The notes: generated by a model from the sequence alone, not told the origin. Counted from the first letter of the stretch, positions 1-5,793 are shown. The stretch is 6,190 nt of DNA from SIG701 sp045544955 (GCA_045544955.1 JAZPZY010000079.1:1-6190); one strand, 5' to 3'. Numbers and translations: made by a program.

Positions 1-20
1 CCCTTTTGGTGCACGGTTGC

Positions 21-51
21 CACGAAGGGGGTTGCAATGACCCCCTTCGTG
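21..51. repeat. Perfect 12-bp hairpin downstream of dnaN
   Basis: The arms CACGAAGGGGGT (21-32) and ACCCCCTTCGTG (40-51) are exact reverse complements around a 7-nt loop. No T-run follows on either strand, so it is not a classical intrinsic terminator. Its G-run/C-run design matches the modular hairpins further along the window, so I read it as one more member of that repeat family. Confidence 0.7.
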
Positions 52-57
52 CAGGGT

Positions 58-76
58 GCAGGGACGGCGTCCCTGC
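58..76. repeat. 8-bp hairpin, modular repeat family
   Basis: The arms GCAGGGAC (58-65) and GTCCCTGC (69-76) enclose the 3-nt loop GGC. It lies 6 bp after the previous hairpin. Together with the hairpin at the dnaN stop it makes three stem-loops in a row in the 136 bp beyond dnaN. The GCAGGGAC edge resembles the GTAGGGA edge at 1495-1501. No protein-coding gene is evident in 1-136. Confidence 0.6.
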
Positions 77-93
77 GTAAACTTTATCTCGAT

Positions 94-138
94 GAGACGG
101 CAGATGCACAAGCGGAATCGCTTTCTGTATCCCGTCTC
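94..138 (-). other. Stem-loop overlapping the dnaN stop codon
   Basis: The outer arms GAGACGG (94-100) and CCGTCTC (132-138) are followed inward by CAGA (101-104) with TCTG (124-127), then AAGCG (110-114) with CGCTT (119-123) around the loop GAAT. The base of the stem includes two bases of the dnaN stop codon. In the dnaN direction it could act as a transcript 3'-end stabiliser or a weak terminator. No T-run follows, so termination is only a guess. Confidence 0.45.
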
Positions 139-1327
139 ACTTATTCATGCGAATCGGCATAATATAATCCAGAAATACCTCTTCAAAGTCATCCTCCGAT
201 TCGTGCCACAGGCCGGGGATGTATTCTCTGGAGCCGGAGCCGCCAGCCTCCTCAATGGTCACGCCGGTGAGAGGAGAGTTCAGGCAAAGGCGCAGCTGCT
301 CTGCCGTATCGGGGATGTTGCGCAGTGCCTCCACAAGCAGACGGCAGTTGAAGCCGATGGTCAGATCGTTGCCCGTTTTTGCCACGGGGATCTCGTCGTA
401 AATGGAACCGCCGGCGGAAACGGAGGACATCTTCAGAAGATTGCCCTCAAACTCCAGCTTCACGTACGCTTTCGTGTTGCCGCCCAGCTTATCCTCCGTA
501 ACGAGCGTGCAGCGCTCCAATGCTCCGCGGAGAATATCCGCCGCCACGAACACTTCCGTCTCGTGAGTCTTGGGCAGGATCCGCGTATAATCGATGTATT
601 CGCCCTCGATGAGACGGGTGAAGTACACGTACTCGCCGATGCGGAAAATGATGTGCTTTCTCGCCAAAGTCACGATCATGTCGTCCTCGGTGTCCTTCAT
701 CATGCGGAGCACCTCGCCCAGCAGCCGGCCGGGCACGATCACAGCGGCGTCCGGGTTATCCTCGCCGGGAAGATTCACGTGGGAGATGGCGATCCGGTTG
801 CCGTCACAGCCGATGACCATGAGCCGGTTCGATTCGATCTTGAAATAAGCACCGTTGAAGGCGGCGCGCTGATCGTTCACGGCCACGGCGTAAATGGTGC
901 GGGTAACCACGTCCCGCAGCACGTGCTGGGGCAGGGTATAGTTCCGATCGCCGGCCAGAAGGGGAAGCAGCGGAAACGTGTCGCCGGGGGTCACGGGGAT
1001 CTCAAAGGAGGCCTTTCCCTTGGAAATGACAGCGCGGTAGTGATCGTCCACGGTAATATCGATCATTCCCTCCGGCAGAGCGCGGATGATCTGCAGAAGA
1101 TTCTGCGTCTTTACCACGATCTTGCCCGGCTCCTCGATCTCGCAGGGGATGGAGGTACGCATGCCCTTTTCCATATCGTAAGCGGTGACGCGGCAGGTGC
1201 CCTCTTCTTCACCGGGGCATTCCAGAAGCACGCCCTCGATGTTGGATGCGGTGTTCTTGATGGCAGCAATGCCCGCCGCCGGTGCAATGACGCTGATGAG
1301 CGTGTCACGGTCGAATGATACTTTCAT
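137..1327 (-). CDS. dnaN: DNA polymerase III beta subunit (sliding clamp)
   Basis: This gene encodes the ring-shaped processivity clamp that tethers the replicative polymerase to DNA and serves as a docking platform for replication and repair proteins in the cytoplasm. The 396-aa product shows the three-domain clamp pattern. Domain I is about residues 1-122, starting MKVSFDRDTL. Domain II is about 130-255, with GCDGNRIA (173-180, the usual TDG-R-A element) and RLIEGEYIDY (238-247, the usual RLI-G-(F/Y)-DY element). Domain III is about 256-396, ending DYIMPIRMNK, the usual YxIMPMR tail. It is longer than the common length of about 365-380 aa. Part of the excess is a Gly/Ser/acidic stretch at about residues 359-386, just before the tail. 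The ATG at 1327 has the site AAAGGA 7 nt upstream. It lies downstream of dnaA on the same strand, with the origin between them. No separate promoter was convincing, so co-transcription with dnaA or a promoter in the A/T-rich origin are both open. Confidence 0.97.
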   Translation of the reverse strand: MKVSFDRDTLISVIAPAAGIAAIKNTASNIEGVLLECPGEEEGTCRVTAYDMEKGMRTSIPCEIEEPGKIVVKTQNLLQIIRALPEGMIDITVDDHYRAVISKGKASFEIPVTPGDTFPLLPLLAGDRNYTLPQHVLRDVVTRTIYAVAVNDQRAAFNGAYFKIESNRLMVIGCDGNRIAISHVNLPGEDNPDAAVIVPGRLLGEVLRMMKDTEDDMIVTLARKHIIFRIGEYVYFTRLIEGEYIDYTRILPKTHETEVFVAADILRGALERCTLVTEDKLGGNTKAYVKLEFEGNLLKMSSVSAGGSIYDEIPVAKTGNDLTIGFNCRLLVEALRNIPDTAEQLRLCLNSPLTGVTIEEAGGSGSREYIPGLWHESEDDFEEVFLDYIMPIRMNK

Positions 1328-1334
1328 AATATAT

Positions 1335-1340
1335 TCCTTT
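1335..1340 (-). promoter_or_regulatory. Ribosome binding site of dnaN
   Basis: On the minus strand AAAGGA (1340-1335) lies 7 nt before the ATG at 1327. This supports that start over any internal methionine. Confidence 0.8.
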
Positions 1341-1355
1341 CGTGGGGGGGATGCG

Positions 1356-1409
1356 GCGGGGGTGCTTTTTGCAAAAAGCGGCCCCGCGAGTTAGCCTTTG
1401 GCTAACTCG
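1356..1409. repeat. Double hairpin in the dnaN leader
   Basis: The first stem pairs GCGGGG (1356-1361) with CCCCGC (1382-1387) around a 16-bp perfect palindrome, GCTTTTTG plus CAAAAAGC (1364-1379). The second stem pairs CGAGTTAGCC (1387-1396) with GGCTAACTCG (1400-1409) across the loop TTT; the two share base 1387. They sit 16 bp upstream of the dnaN ribosome binding site, so any dnaN transcript starting in or before the origin would carry them. The layout (TTTTGCAAAA-type palindrome, C-run, then A-run and CTTTATA at about 1412-1432) recurs after the synthase gene at 5794-5850. This suggests a dispersed intergenic repeat rather than a dnaN-specific control element. Confidence 0.65.
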
Positions 1410-1485
1410 GATCCCCGCAAAAAATCTTTATAAAAGGGGATGGGTACGGGCGGTTTTTGATAACGTAGCGTTTGAGAAAAACGTC

Positions 1486-1526
1486 CGGGTTGTTGTAGGG
1501 ACGGGCGTCCCCGACCGTCCGTTTCG
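1486..1526 (+). repeat. Modular GTAGGG hairpin repeat, copy A
   Basis: CGGGTTGTTGTAGGG (1486-1500) is identical to 2337-2351. The hairpin insert that follows, with arms GGACGG (1499-1504) and CCGTCC (1515-1520), differs from the insert there. After the insert both copies resume with CCGTTTCG. Shared edges with a different but still self-pairing middle define this family. Confidence 0.65.
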
Positions 1527-1559
1527 CCCAATTTCTGCCGTTTCTTGCCTCTCTGTGCG

Positions 1560-1594
1560 ATAAATATATATAATAAATATAATATATATTATTT
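1560..1594. other. A/T-only DNA unwinding element
   Basis: All 35 bases are A or T, mostly alternating TATA steps, in a window of otherwise moderate GC. This is the expected site of first strand opening. It lies 233 bp from the dnaN start, on the dnaN side of the DnaA boxes. Confidence 0.85.
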
Positions 1595-1597
1595 CCG

Positions 1598-1609
1598 TAG
1601 TAGCAGTAG
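1598..1609 (+). other. Candidate DnaA-trio
   Basis: The plus strand reads TAGTAGCAGTAG, four NAG-type triplets in register, directly beside the A/T tract and followed by a G-run (1609-1613). In B. subtilis, TAG-type triplets between the GC-rich spacer and the unwinding element bind DnaA on single-stranded DNA. The polarity here (A/T tract 5' of the triplets, boxes 3' on the same strand) is the expected one. The closest box-like sequence on the 3' side (TTTTCCAAC on the minus strand, 1631-1623) is degenerate, which weakens the case. Confidence 0.6.
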
Positions 1610-1687
1610 GGGGTGTTCGTTTGTTGGAAAAGCGGGTTTTGTCCCGTATTTTTCGGGAATATTTCCGGCGGAATTTCAAAAATGCAC

Positions 1688-1707
1688 GGTGGATTCTCTG
1701 TGGATTC
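1688..1707 (-). promoter_or_regulatory. Two weak tandem DnaA-box-like sites
   Basis: Minus-strand GAATCCACA (1707-1699) differs from TTATCCACA at two bases. An 11-bp shifted neighbour, GAATCCACC (1696-1688), differs at three. The 11-bp spacing, one helical turn, is the main reason to note them. They could be low-affinity sites. Confidence 0.35.
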
Positions 1708-1812
1708 TGACGGCGGAGATCCGGTCTTTTTTCGAAGAATCCGCGCAGGCGGAATCGGCAGGATCTTTGCCGTATTTTTTCAAAAGGATTTCAACGGGGG
1801 AAAAGGAAAAGG

Positions 1813-1821
1813 TTTTCCACA
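1813..1821 (+). promoter_or_regulatory. DnaA box (TTTTCCACA)
   Basis: The site fits the relaxed consensus TTWTNCACA and differs from TTATCCACA at one base. It lies inside the origin, about 150 bp from the paired boxes at 1974-1994, in the same orientation. Confidence 0.7.
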
Positions 1822-1850
1822 GAGAGGATCCTCTTTCGCAAAACGTGAAA

Positions 1851-1908
1851 AAACGGTTTCTCGTTTTCTCTGTTTTGTTGAAAACCGTTTCCAAGGGAAA
1901 TATTTCCC
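1851..1908. repeat. Inverted repeats inside oriC
   Basis: AAACGGTTT (1851-1859) and AAACCGTTT (1882-1890) form a 9-bp inverted repeat with a 22-bp spacer. The spacer end carries TGTTGAAAA (1876-1884), one base from a reverse-strand DnaA box. GGGAAATATTTCCC (1895-1908) is a perfect 14-bp palindrome. A close relative, GGGAATATTTCC (1655-1666), and a looser one, GGGATATTTTCC (1968-1979), also occur in the origin. The role is unknown; they may be protein-binding sites. Confidence 0.5.
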
Positions 1909-1973
1909 GTCCCGTCTTTCTTTCCTGTGTTTTTTATACAGATTTCAACCGGTTTTCTTTGAGATAAGGGATA

Positions 1974-2006
1974 TTTTCCACAAGGTTATCCACAGTGTGT
2001 TGAAAA
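1974..2006 (+). promoter_or_regulatory. Paired DnaA boxes, one perfect consensus
   Basis: TTTTCCACA (1974-1982) and TTATCCACA (1986-1994) lie in tandem with a 12-bp period. The second is the exact consensus. Next to them, TGTTGAAAA (1998-2006) is a reverse-oriented site one base off TTTTCCACA. This is the strongest DnaA-binding cluster in the window and lies about 490 bp beyond the dnaA stop codon. Confidence 0.92.
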
Positions 2007-2059
2007 CTGGAGATGGGATGTGGGAAAGGGAAATGTGTCAGTATGCCGACCCATCTCCG

Positions 2060-2121
2060 CGAGGTTCCCTTGCATGCAAAGGCATGCATTTTTGCCTTTG
2101 GCAAAAAACCGGGAACACTCG
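2060..2121. other. Three-way-junction-like nested inverted repeats
   Basis: An outer stem pairs CGAG plus GTTCCC (2060-2069) with GGGAAC plus CTCG (2111-2121, one bulged A at 2117). It encloses two side-by-side perfect hairpins. One is TGCATGC (2071-2077) with GCATGCA (2082-2088), loop AAAG. The other is TTTTTGCC (2089-2096) with GGCAAAAA (2100-2107), loop TTT. Only three bases inside the outer stem are left outside the arms and hairpin loops. It could be a DNA cruciform near the origin or a structured RNA. No promoter was identified for it. Confidence 0.5.
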
Positions 2122-2206
2122 TAAGCTGATTCGTTGACGGAGAGATACTGCCGCGAGAGGTGCAGGGGTGCGCCCACGTGCCGTCTGCGGAAAATCGTTC
2201 GAATTG

Positions 2207-2376
2207 TGGTAGGGGAGGGCCTTGGTCCTCCCGTATTGTTCGGTTAGAATCTTTCGTGGCGGGCGGTCAATGACCGCCCCTACGGGTGCGGCGGTGCCGT
2301 GAGGGTTCCGAAAACGTCCCGTTTGCGGATACCGTACGGGTTGTTGTAGGGGCGAACAATGTTTGCCCGTTTCGTT
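2207..2376. repeat. Modular GTAGGGG hairpin island, copy B
   Basis: This island strings together four blocks. First, a hairpin unit at 2207-2233 (arms GGGAGGGCC and GGTCCTCCC, one G-T wobble) is identical over 27 bp to 6021-6047. Second, a spacer at 2234-2259 recurs inverted at 6048-6073. Third, a reverse-oriented unit has arms GGGCGGTC (2261-2268) and GACCGCCC (2272-2279). Fourth, a 61-bp block at 2292-2352 matches the reverse complement of 6092-6152 at about 54 positions by hand alignment and is followed by a GGCGAAC/GTTTGCC hairpin. No transposase or coding capacity was found, so these are non-autonomous repeats. Confidence 0.75.
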
Positions 2377-2393
2377 TGTTTTCACTGTCCGTA

Positions 2394-2469
2394 GCGGCAC
2401 AAGTATTTGTGCCGCAGGTTGGGTTCCAAGGGCGAAAGCCCTTGGCTGGGGCGTGGGGCGGCGCCCCAC
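2394..2469. repeat. Three consecutive hairpins beyond the dnaA stop
   Basis: The stems are GCGGCACAA (2394-2402) with TTGTGCCGC (2407-2415); CCAAGGGC (2426-2433) with GCCCTTGG (2438-2445) around a GAAA loop on the plus strand; and GTGGGGC (2453-2459) with GCCCCAC (2463-2469). They begin 11 bp after the dnaA stop in the dnaA direction. They may block or stabilise the dnaA transcript end, but no T-run follows any of them on the minus strand, so I do not call a terminator. Confidence 0.6.
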
Positions 2470-2480
2470 ATCGTTCCCCC

Positions 2481-3929
2481 TTATTTCTTTATCTCTCTCC
2501 GTATATCGGCGATCTCGGCGCGGAGAGCCGCGTCCGTTTTCACCTGTTTTTCCACGGTGGAAATATTGGAATGGATGGTGGAGTGATCTCTCTGGAACAT
2601 GGTCCCGAGAGCAGAAAGGGTGATTCCCGTCACTTCCTTGATCACGTACATGCTCAGATTCCGGGCGTCTTTGATGTCCTTCGTCCGCTTCGTGCCCATG
2701 ATATCGTCCGGCGTCACGTTGTACCGCTTAGCTACCGCCGCTACCACCTTTTCTGCCGTTTCGCCCACCGGTTCGTTGTCCTGCTGGAACATAGGCACCA
2801 GCGACCGCACCAGATCCATATCGATCCGTGCCCCGTTCAGAAGATGATTGGCGGAGATCCGTTTGATAATGCCCTCCAGCTGGCGGATGTTGGACTGGAG
2901 CTTTTCCGCTATGTAGGAGAGGATCTCGTCGCTCACCGTCAGATTCATGCTCTCCGCCTTGTTTTTCAGAATGGCCAGGCGAAGCTCGTAGTCCGGCAGC
3001 TGAATGTCCGCCAGCACGCCCTGCTCAAAGCGGGAGCGGATCCGCTCCTCCAGCGTCACCATATCCTTGGGCGGCCGGTCGGAGGTGAGGATGATCTGCT
3101 TTTTCTCTTGATAGAGGGCGTTGAACGTGTGGAAAAATTCCTCCTGGGTGGATTCCTTACCTGCAATAAACTGAATATCGTCGATAAGGAGCATATCCGC
3201 CTTGCGGTATTTTTCCCGGAATTTTTCCCGGTATTCCGTGTTTCCCTTGGTAGTGATGGCCTCGATCAGCTGGTTGGTAAAATCCTCGCAGTTCACGTAG
3301 ATCACGTTCATGTCCGGGAACTTCTCGAACAGCTTGTTGGTGATGGCGAACATCAGATGGGTCTTGCCAAGGCCGGACGGGCCGTATATGAACAGCGGAT
3401 TGTACGTGGCGATGGGATTGTTGGCCACGGCTAAAGCCGCCGCATGGGCGAACTGGTTGGAGCCGCCCACGATGAAGTTGTCAAAGGTATATTCGCTGTT
3501 GTAGGTCAGCTTTCTTTCGCTGCCCGGCGTTCTTTTCGTCTGAGCCGCGGCCGCTTCTGCCTCTTTCCGGGCGTTTTCCGCTTCCATTTCCCGGGCAAGC
3601 TGCAGGGGAGAGATCACCCGGCCCTCGCCCTCAAGGGGCGTGTCCGGCTTTTCCACGATGATGTCGATCTGGGGCGTAAAGCCCAGAACGGATTTCACCG
3701 CATCGGAAAGCAGCGTGCCGTATTTGCTCATGATGCCGTTTTGCTTTATATCATTTTCAGCGGAAAGGACCAGAAAATCGCCTTCGATGCAGACGATGCG
3801 GATCTTGCCGAACCAGAAGTCCAAAGCGGTGGAGGAAAGCACGCCGGTGTCCCTTATAGCGGAGAAAATGGCGTCCCAGATGCGGGGAAAATCGGAGGAA
3901 GAATACATAAAAAACACACACCGTGCCAC
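2481..3929 (-). CDS. dnaA: Chromosomal replication initiator protein DnaA
   Basis: DnaA is the AAA+ initiator that binds DnaA boxes, forms an ATP-dependent filament and opens oriC. The 482-aa reading shows domain I (about 8-95, W18 in the PRIW stretch), a short Glu/Ala/Lys-rich linker (about 96-140) and the AAA+ core. In the core are Walker A GPSGLGKT (183-190), Walker B LLIDDIQF (247-254), sensor 1 LTSDRPP (281-287), the arginine finger in RIRSRF (R300) and sensor 2 NIRQLEG (R349). The DNA-binding domain IV carries a basic loop KRTK (414-417) and the box-recognition motif QRDHSTIHS (446-454). All key residues are present. Two starts compete. GTG at 3929 lies 13 nt after AAAGGAG. ATG at 3908 gives 475 aa, fits the usual family N-terminus better, but is 34 nt from that site. 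I list the GTG. The gene runs toward the origin, and no convincing DnaA box was found upstream, so autoregulation is not evident. Confidence 0.97.
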   Translation of the reverse strand: MARCVFFMYSSSDFPRIWDAIFSAIRDTGVLSSTALDFWFGKIRIVCIEGDFLVLSAENDIKQNGIMSKYGTLLSDAVKSVLGFTPQIDIIVEKPDTPLEGEGRVISPLQLAREMEAENARKEAEAAAAQTKRTPGSERKLTYNSEYTFDNFIVGGSNQFAHAAALAVANNPIATYNPLFIYGPSGLGKTHLMFAITNKLFEKFPDMNVIYVNCEDFTNQLIEAITTKGNTEYREKFREKYRKADMLLIDDIQFIAGKESTQEEFFHTFNALYQEKKQIILTSDRPPKDMVTLEERIRSRFEQGVLADIQLPDYELRLAILKNKAESMNLTVSDEILSYIAEKLQSNIRQLEGIIKRISANHLLNGARIDMDLVRSLVPMFQQDNEPVGETAEKVVAAVAKRYNVTPDDIMGTKRTKDIKDARNLSMYVIKEVTGITLSALGTMFQRDHSTIHSNISTVEKQVKTDAALRAEIADIRREIKK

Positions 3930-3942
3930 ACCGTCGGCCCGG

Positions 3943-3949
3943 CTCCTTT
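3943..3949 (-). promoter_or_regulatory. Ribosome binding site of dnaA
   Basis: Minus-strand AAAGGAG (3949-3943) is a near-ideal Shine-Dalgarno sequence. It lies 13 nt before the in-frame GTG at 3929 and 34 nt before the ATG at 3908. It favours the GTG, although 13 nt is longer than the usual gap. No in-frame start codon lies closer. Confidence 0.65.
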
Positions 3950-3982
3950 CGATGAAAAAATAAACGTATAGAAATCACGTAT

Positions 3983-4011
3983 ATTATAACATATATGAAA
4001 GAAAATTGCAA
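3983..4011 (-). promoter_or_regulatory. Sigma-A-type promoter of dnaA
   Basis: On the minus strand a -35 element TTGCAA (4011-4006, four of six consensus bases) and a perfect -10 TATAAT (3988-3983) are separated by 17 bp. Transcription would start near 3976, giving a leader of about 45 nt that includes the AAAGGAG site. Confidence 0.7.
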
Positions 4012-4252
4012 CCCCCGGGAGCAAAATGAGAGGAAAATCGGATGAAAAAAGGGGGGATTTTTTGATGGATTCAGAGGGGAGTTTTTCAAGTGGCGGTGAA
4101 GGGCGGCAGAAGCGGCGCAGCAAACACTTTTCGATACGGAAAAAGCAGATCCGATTCCTATCTTTAAGAGACTGCTTTCTCTTTTTCCCGTTTACGCGCG
4201 TACGGTTCCGTACTTTCGTACAGAGCAGGTTTCGGTCTGTTTATATTTTTGA
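4012..4252. other. Divergent intergenic spacer with one short palindrome
   Basis: The gap between dnaA and the synthase gene is 422 bp. Between the two promoter regions I see no gene. The only clear motif is GTACGG (4200-4205) with CCGTAC (4208-4213), a tight inverted repeat ending 55 bp before the synthase -35 element. It could be an operator but is unproven. Short open frames here have no recognisable product. Confidence 0.4.
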
Positions 4253-4297
4253 TTTTGCAAGTATTGCCTTGACAAGTTGCAAAAAATGGTGTATAAT
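4253..4297 (+). promoter_or_regulatory. Strong promoter with inverted repeat across the -35
   Basis: TTGACA (4269-4274) and TATAAT (4292-4297) are both perfect consensus hexamers with the ideal 17-bp spacer, predicting a start near 4304. TTTTGCAA (4253-4260) and TTGCAAAA (4277-4284) form a perfect 8-bp inverted repeat flanking the -35 element. That position would suit a repressor operator. The promoter shows that the synthase cannot begin at the upstream in-frame TTG or ATG at 4277 or 4286. Confidence 0.85.
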
Positions 4298-4351
4298 ATC
4301 CCCAATATTTCATATTTTCATCTTTCCGATGAAGGAAAAGCAGGTAAAATT

Positions 4352-5782
4352 ATGCAAGACAAAAACAGCGTTTTCTCCCATTCCATCAACAGTGACGTAA
4401 AGGTGGAGTTTTCCCCCGCCACCAATCTTATAGAGCAGTCCTCCTACCGCTACTCTCTCCAGGAGAGAGAGACGCCCAATCTCCAGCGGTATTTGTTTGA
4501 TTACGAAAGCGTGCCGAAGGTTTCCTTCAACCACCGCTTCGTGCCGGTGCAGATGCCGGACGAGATCTGGATCACCGACACCACTTTCCGTGACGGACAG
4601 CAGGCCACCTTCCCCTTCACCCCGGCGCAGATCGAGCATCTGTTCAAGCTGCTCCACAAGCTGGGCGGCAAAAAGGGACTCATCCGCCAGAGCGAGTTTT
4701 TCGTTTACAGTGAAAAGGACCGGGACGCTTTGGACCGGTGCATGTCCCTCGGCTACGAGTTTCCGGAGATCACCACGTGGATAAGAGCCTCTCAGAAGGA
4801 TTTTGAGCTGGTGAAATCTCTCGGTATCAAGGAGACGGGTATCCTGGTTTCCTGCTCCGACTACCACATCTATAACAAGATGGGACTCACCAGAAAATCC
4901 GCCATGGACAAATATCTGGGCGTGGTCAAGAGCGCGCTGGATATCGGCATCCGTCCCCGCTGCCATTTTGAGGACATCACGAGAGCAGATTTCTACGGAT
5001 TCGTGGTTCCCTTCGCGGAGGCACTCCGCCAGCTGGGCGAGGAGGCCGGTATCCCGGTGAAGATCCGTGCCTGCGACACCATGGGCTACGGCGTGAACTA
5101 TCAGGGTGCCGCTCTGCCCCGTTCCGTGCAGGGAATCATCTACGGTCTGTCCCACTATGCCGGCCTGTCTCCGTCTCAGCTGGAGTGGCACGGCCACAAC
5201 GATTTCTATAAGGTAGTAACCAACGCCACCACGGCGTGGCTGTACGGTGCTTCCGGCGTGAACTGTGCCTTGCTGGGCATCGGTGAGCGGACGGGCAACT
5301 GCCCCTTGGAGGCTATGGCCATTGAGTACGCCTCTCTGCGGGGAACCACGGACGGCATGGATCTGTCCGTGATCACGGAGATCGCGGAGTATTTCGAGCA
5401 CGATATGGGCTACGAGATCCCGCCCCGGACGCCCTTCGTAGGTGCCAACTTCAACGTAACGAGAGCCGGCATCCACGCGGACGGGCTCATGAAGGACGAG
5501 GAGATCTACAACATCTTCAACACGGGCAAGCTGTTGAACCGCCCGGCACGGGTGGCCATCGATCCCCACTCCGGTCTGGCAGGCATCGCCCTGTGGCTGA
5601 ACAACCGCCTCTCCGACAACCGGGCGGATCTGTGGATCGAGAAATCCTCCCCCATCGTGGCGTATATCAAGGAAAAAGTGGATGCAGAATACGCACGGGG
5701 ACGCACTACCTGCATGAGCGACGGCGAGCTGCTCTTGTACCTCAAGGAAACGGACGCAGAGGTGTGGGAAAAAGCGAAGTAA
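4352..5782 (+). CDS. 2-isopropylmalate/homocitrate/Re-citrate synthase family enzyme
   Basis: This is a DRE-TIM metallolyase, a family that joins acetyl-CoA to a 2-oxo acid (2-oxoisovalerate, 2-oxoglutarate or oxaloacetate) in the cytoplasm using a divalent metal. From the ATG at 4352 the product is 476 aa. Visible motifs are TFRDGQQ (78-84, catalytic Arg-Asp), HFED (205-208), metal-ligand HGHND (280-284), GIGERTGN (309-316) and TRAGIHADG (370-378, the His of subdomain II). The barrel is complete. Only about 100 residues follow the last motif, too few for the C-terminal leucine-feedback domain of typical LeuA, so allosteric leucine control is unlikely. Substrate cannot be read from sequence. 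The overall type recalls LeuA-like proteins that include the Re-citrate synthase of Clostridium kluyveri, so citrate formation is a real alternative. AGG lies 7 nt and AAGGA 15 nt before the start. The gene is monocistronic, with its own promoter and terminator. Confidence 0.88.
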   Translation: MQDKNSVFSHSINSDVKVEFSPATNLIEQSSYRYSLQERETPNLQRYLFDYESVPKVSFNHRFVPVQMPDEIWITDTTFRDGQQATFPFTPAQIEHLFKLLHKLGGKKGLIRQSEFFVYSEKDRDALDRCMSLGYEFPEITTWIRASQKDFELVKSLGIKETGILVSCSDYHIYNKMGLTRKSAMDKYLGVVKSALDIGIRPRCHFEDITRADFYGFVVPFAEALRQLGEEAGIPVKIRACDTMGYGVNYQGAALPRSVQGIIYGLSHYAGLSPSQLEWHGHNDFYKVVTNATTAWLYGASGVNCALLGIGERTGNCPLEAMAIEYASLRGTTDGMDLSVITEIAEYFEHDMGYEIPPRTPFVGANFNVTRAGIHADGLMKDEEIYNIFNTGKLLNRPARVAIDPHSGLAGIALWLNNRLSDNRADLWIEKSSPIVAYIKEKVDAEYARGRTTCMSDGELLLYLKETDAEVWEKAK

Positions 5783-5793
5783 GAGAAGTATAG

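Larger units (their letters stand above)
1560..2007. other. Chromosomal replication origin (oriC), core region
   Basis: The core holds, from the dnaN side, a 35-bp A/T-only tract, TAG trinucleotides, a G-run and then a field of DnaA boxes up to the dnaA side. This is the order known for Bacillus subtilis between dnaA and dnaN (boxes, GC-rich spacer, DnaA-trio, unwinding element). The intervening DNA is rich in short inverted repeats. No coding region is evident. Position between dnaA and dnaN plus perfect and near-perfect DnaA boxes makes the assignment strong; exact boundaries are approximate. Confidence 0.88.

Noticed and set aside
56..1318. Plus-strand open frame of 420 codons
   Set aside because: It lies wholly opposite dnaN, has no ribosome site or recognisable motif, and is explained as an antisense shadow of a GC-biased gene.
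2060..2121. tRNA gene
   Set aside because: The fold has a junction with two hairpins instead of a cloverleaf with a 7-bp acceptor stem, and has no T-loop or CCA-like end.
1428..2137. Several short open frames across the origin
   Set aside because: They overlap each other and the DnaA boxes, lack ribosome sites and have low-complexity translations.
2207..2376. CRISPR array
   Set aside because: The repeated blocks differ in length and orientation, there is no regular repeat-spacer period, and no cas gene is present.
2286..3434. Plus-strand open frame of 382 codons
   Set aside because: It begins in repeat island B and continues antisense to dnaA. Its first 20 or so residues resemble another frame (6158 to about 6098, minus) only because both translate the same DNA repeat.
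4166..4186. Possible terminator (AAGAGA paired with TCTCTT before a short T-run)
   Set aside because: The stem is only 6 bp and A/T-rich, and no upstream gene on the plus strand needs it.
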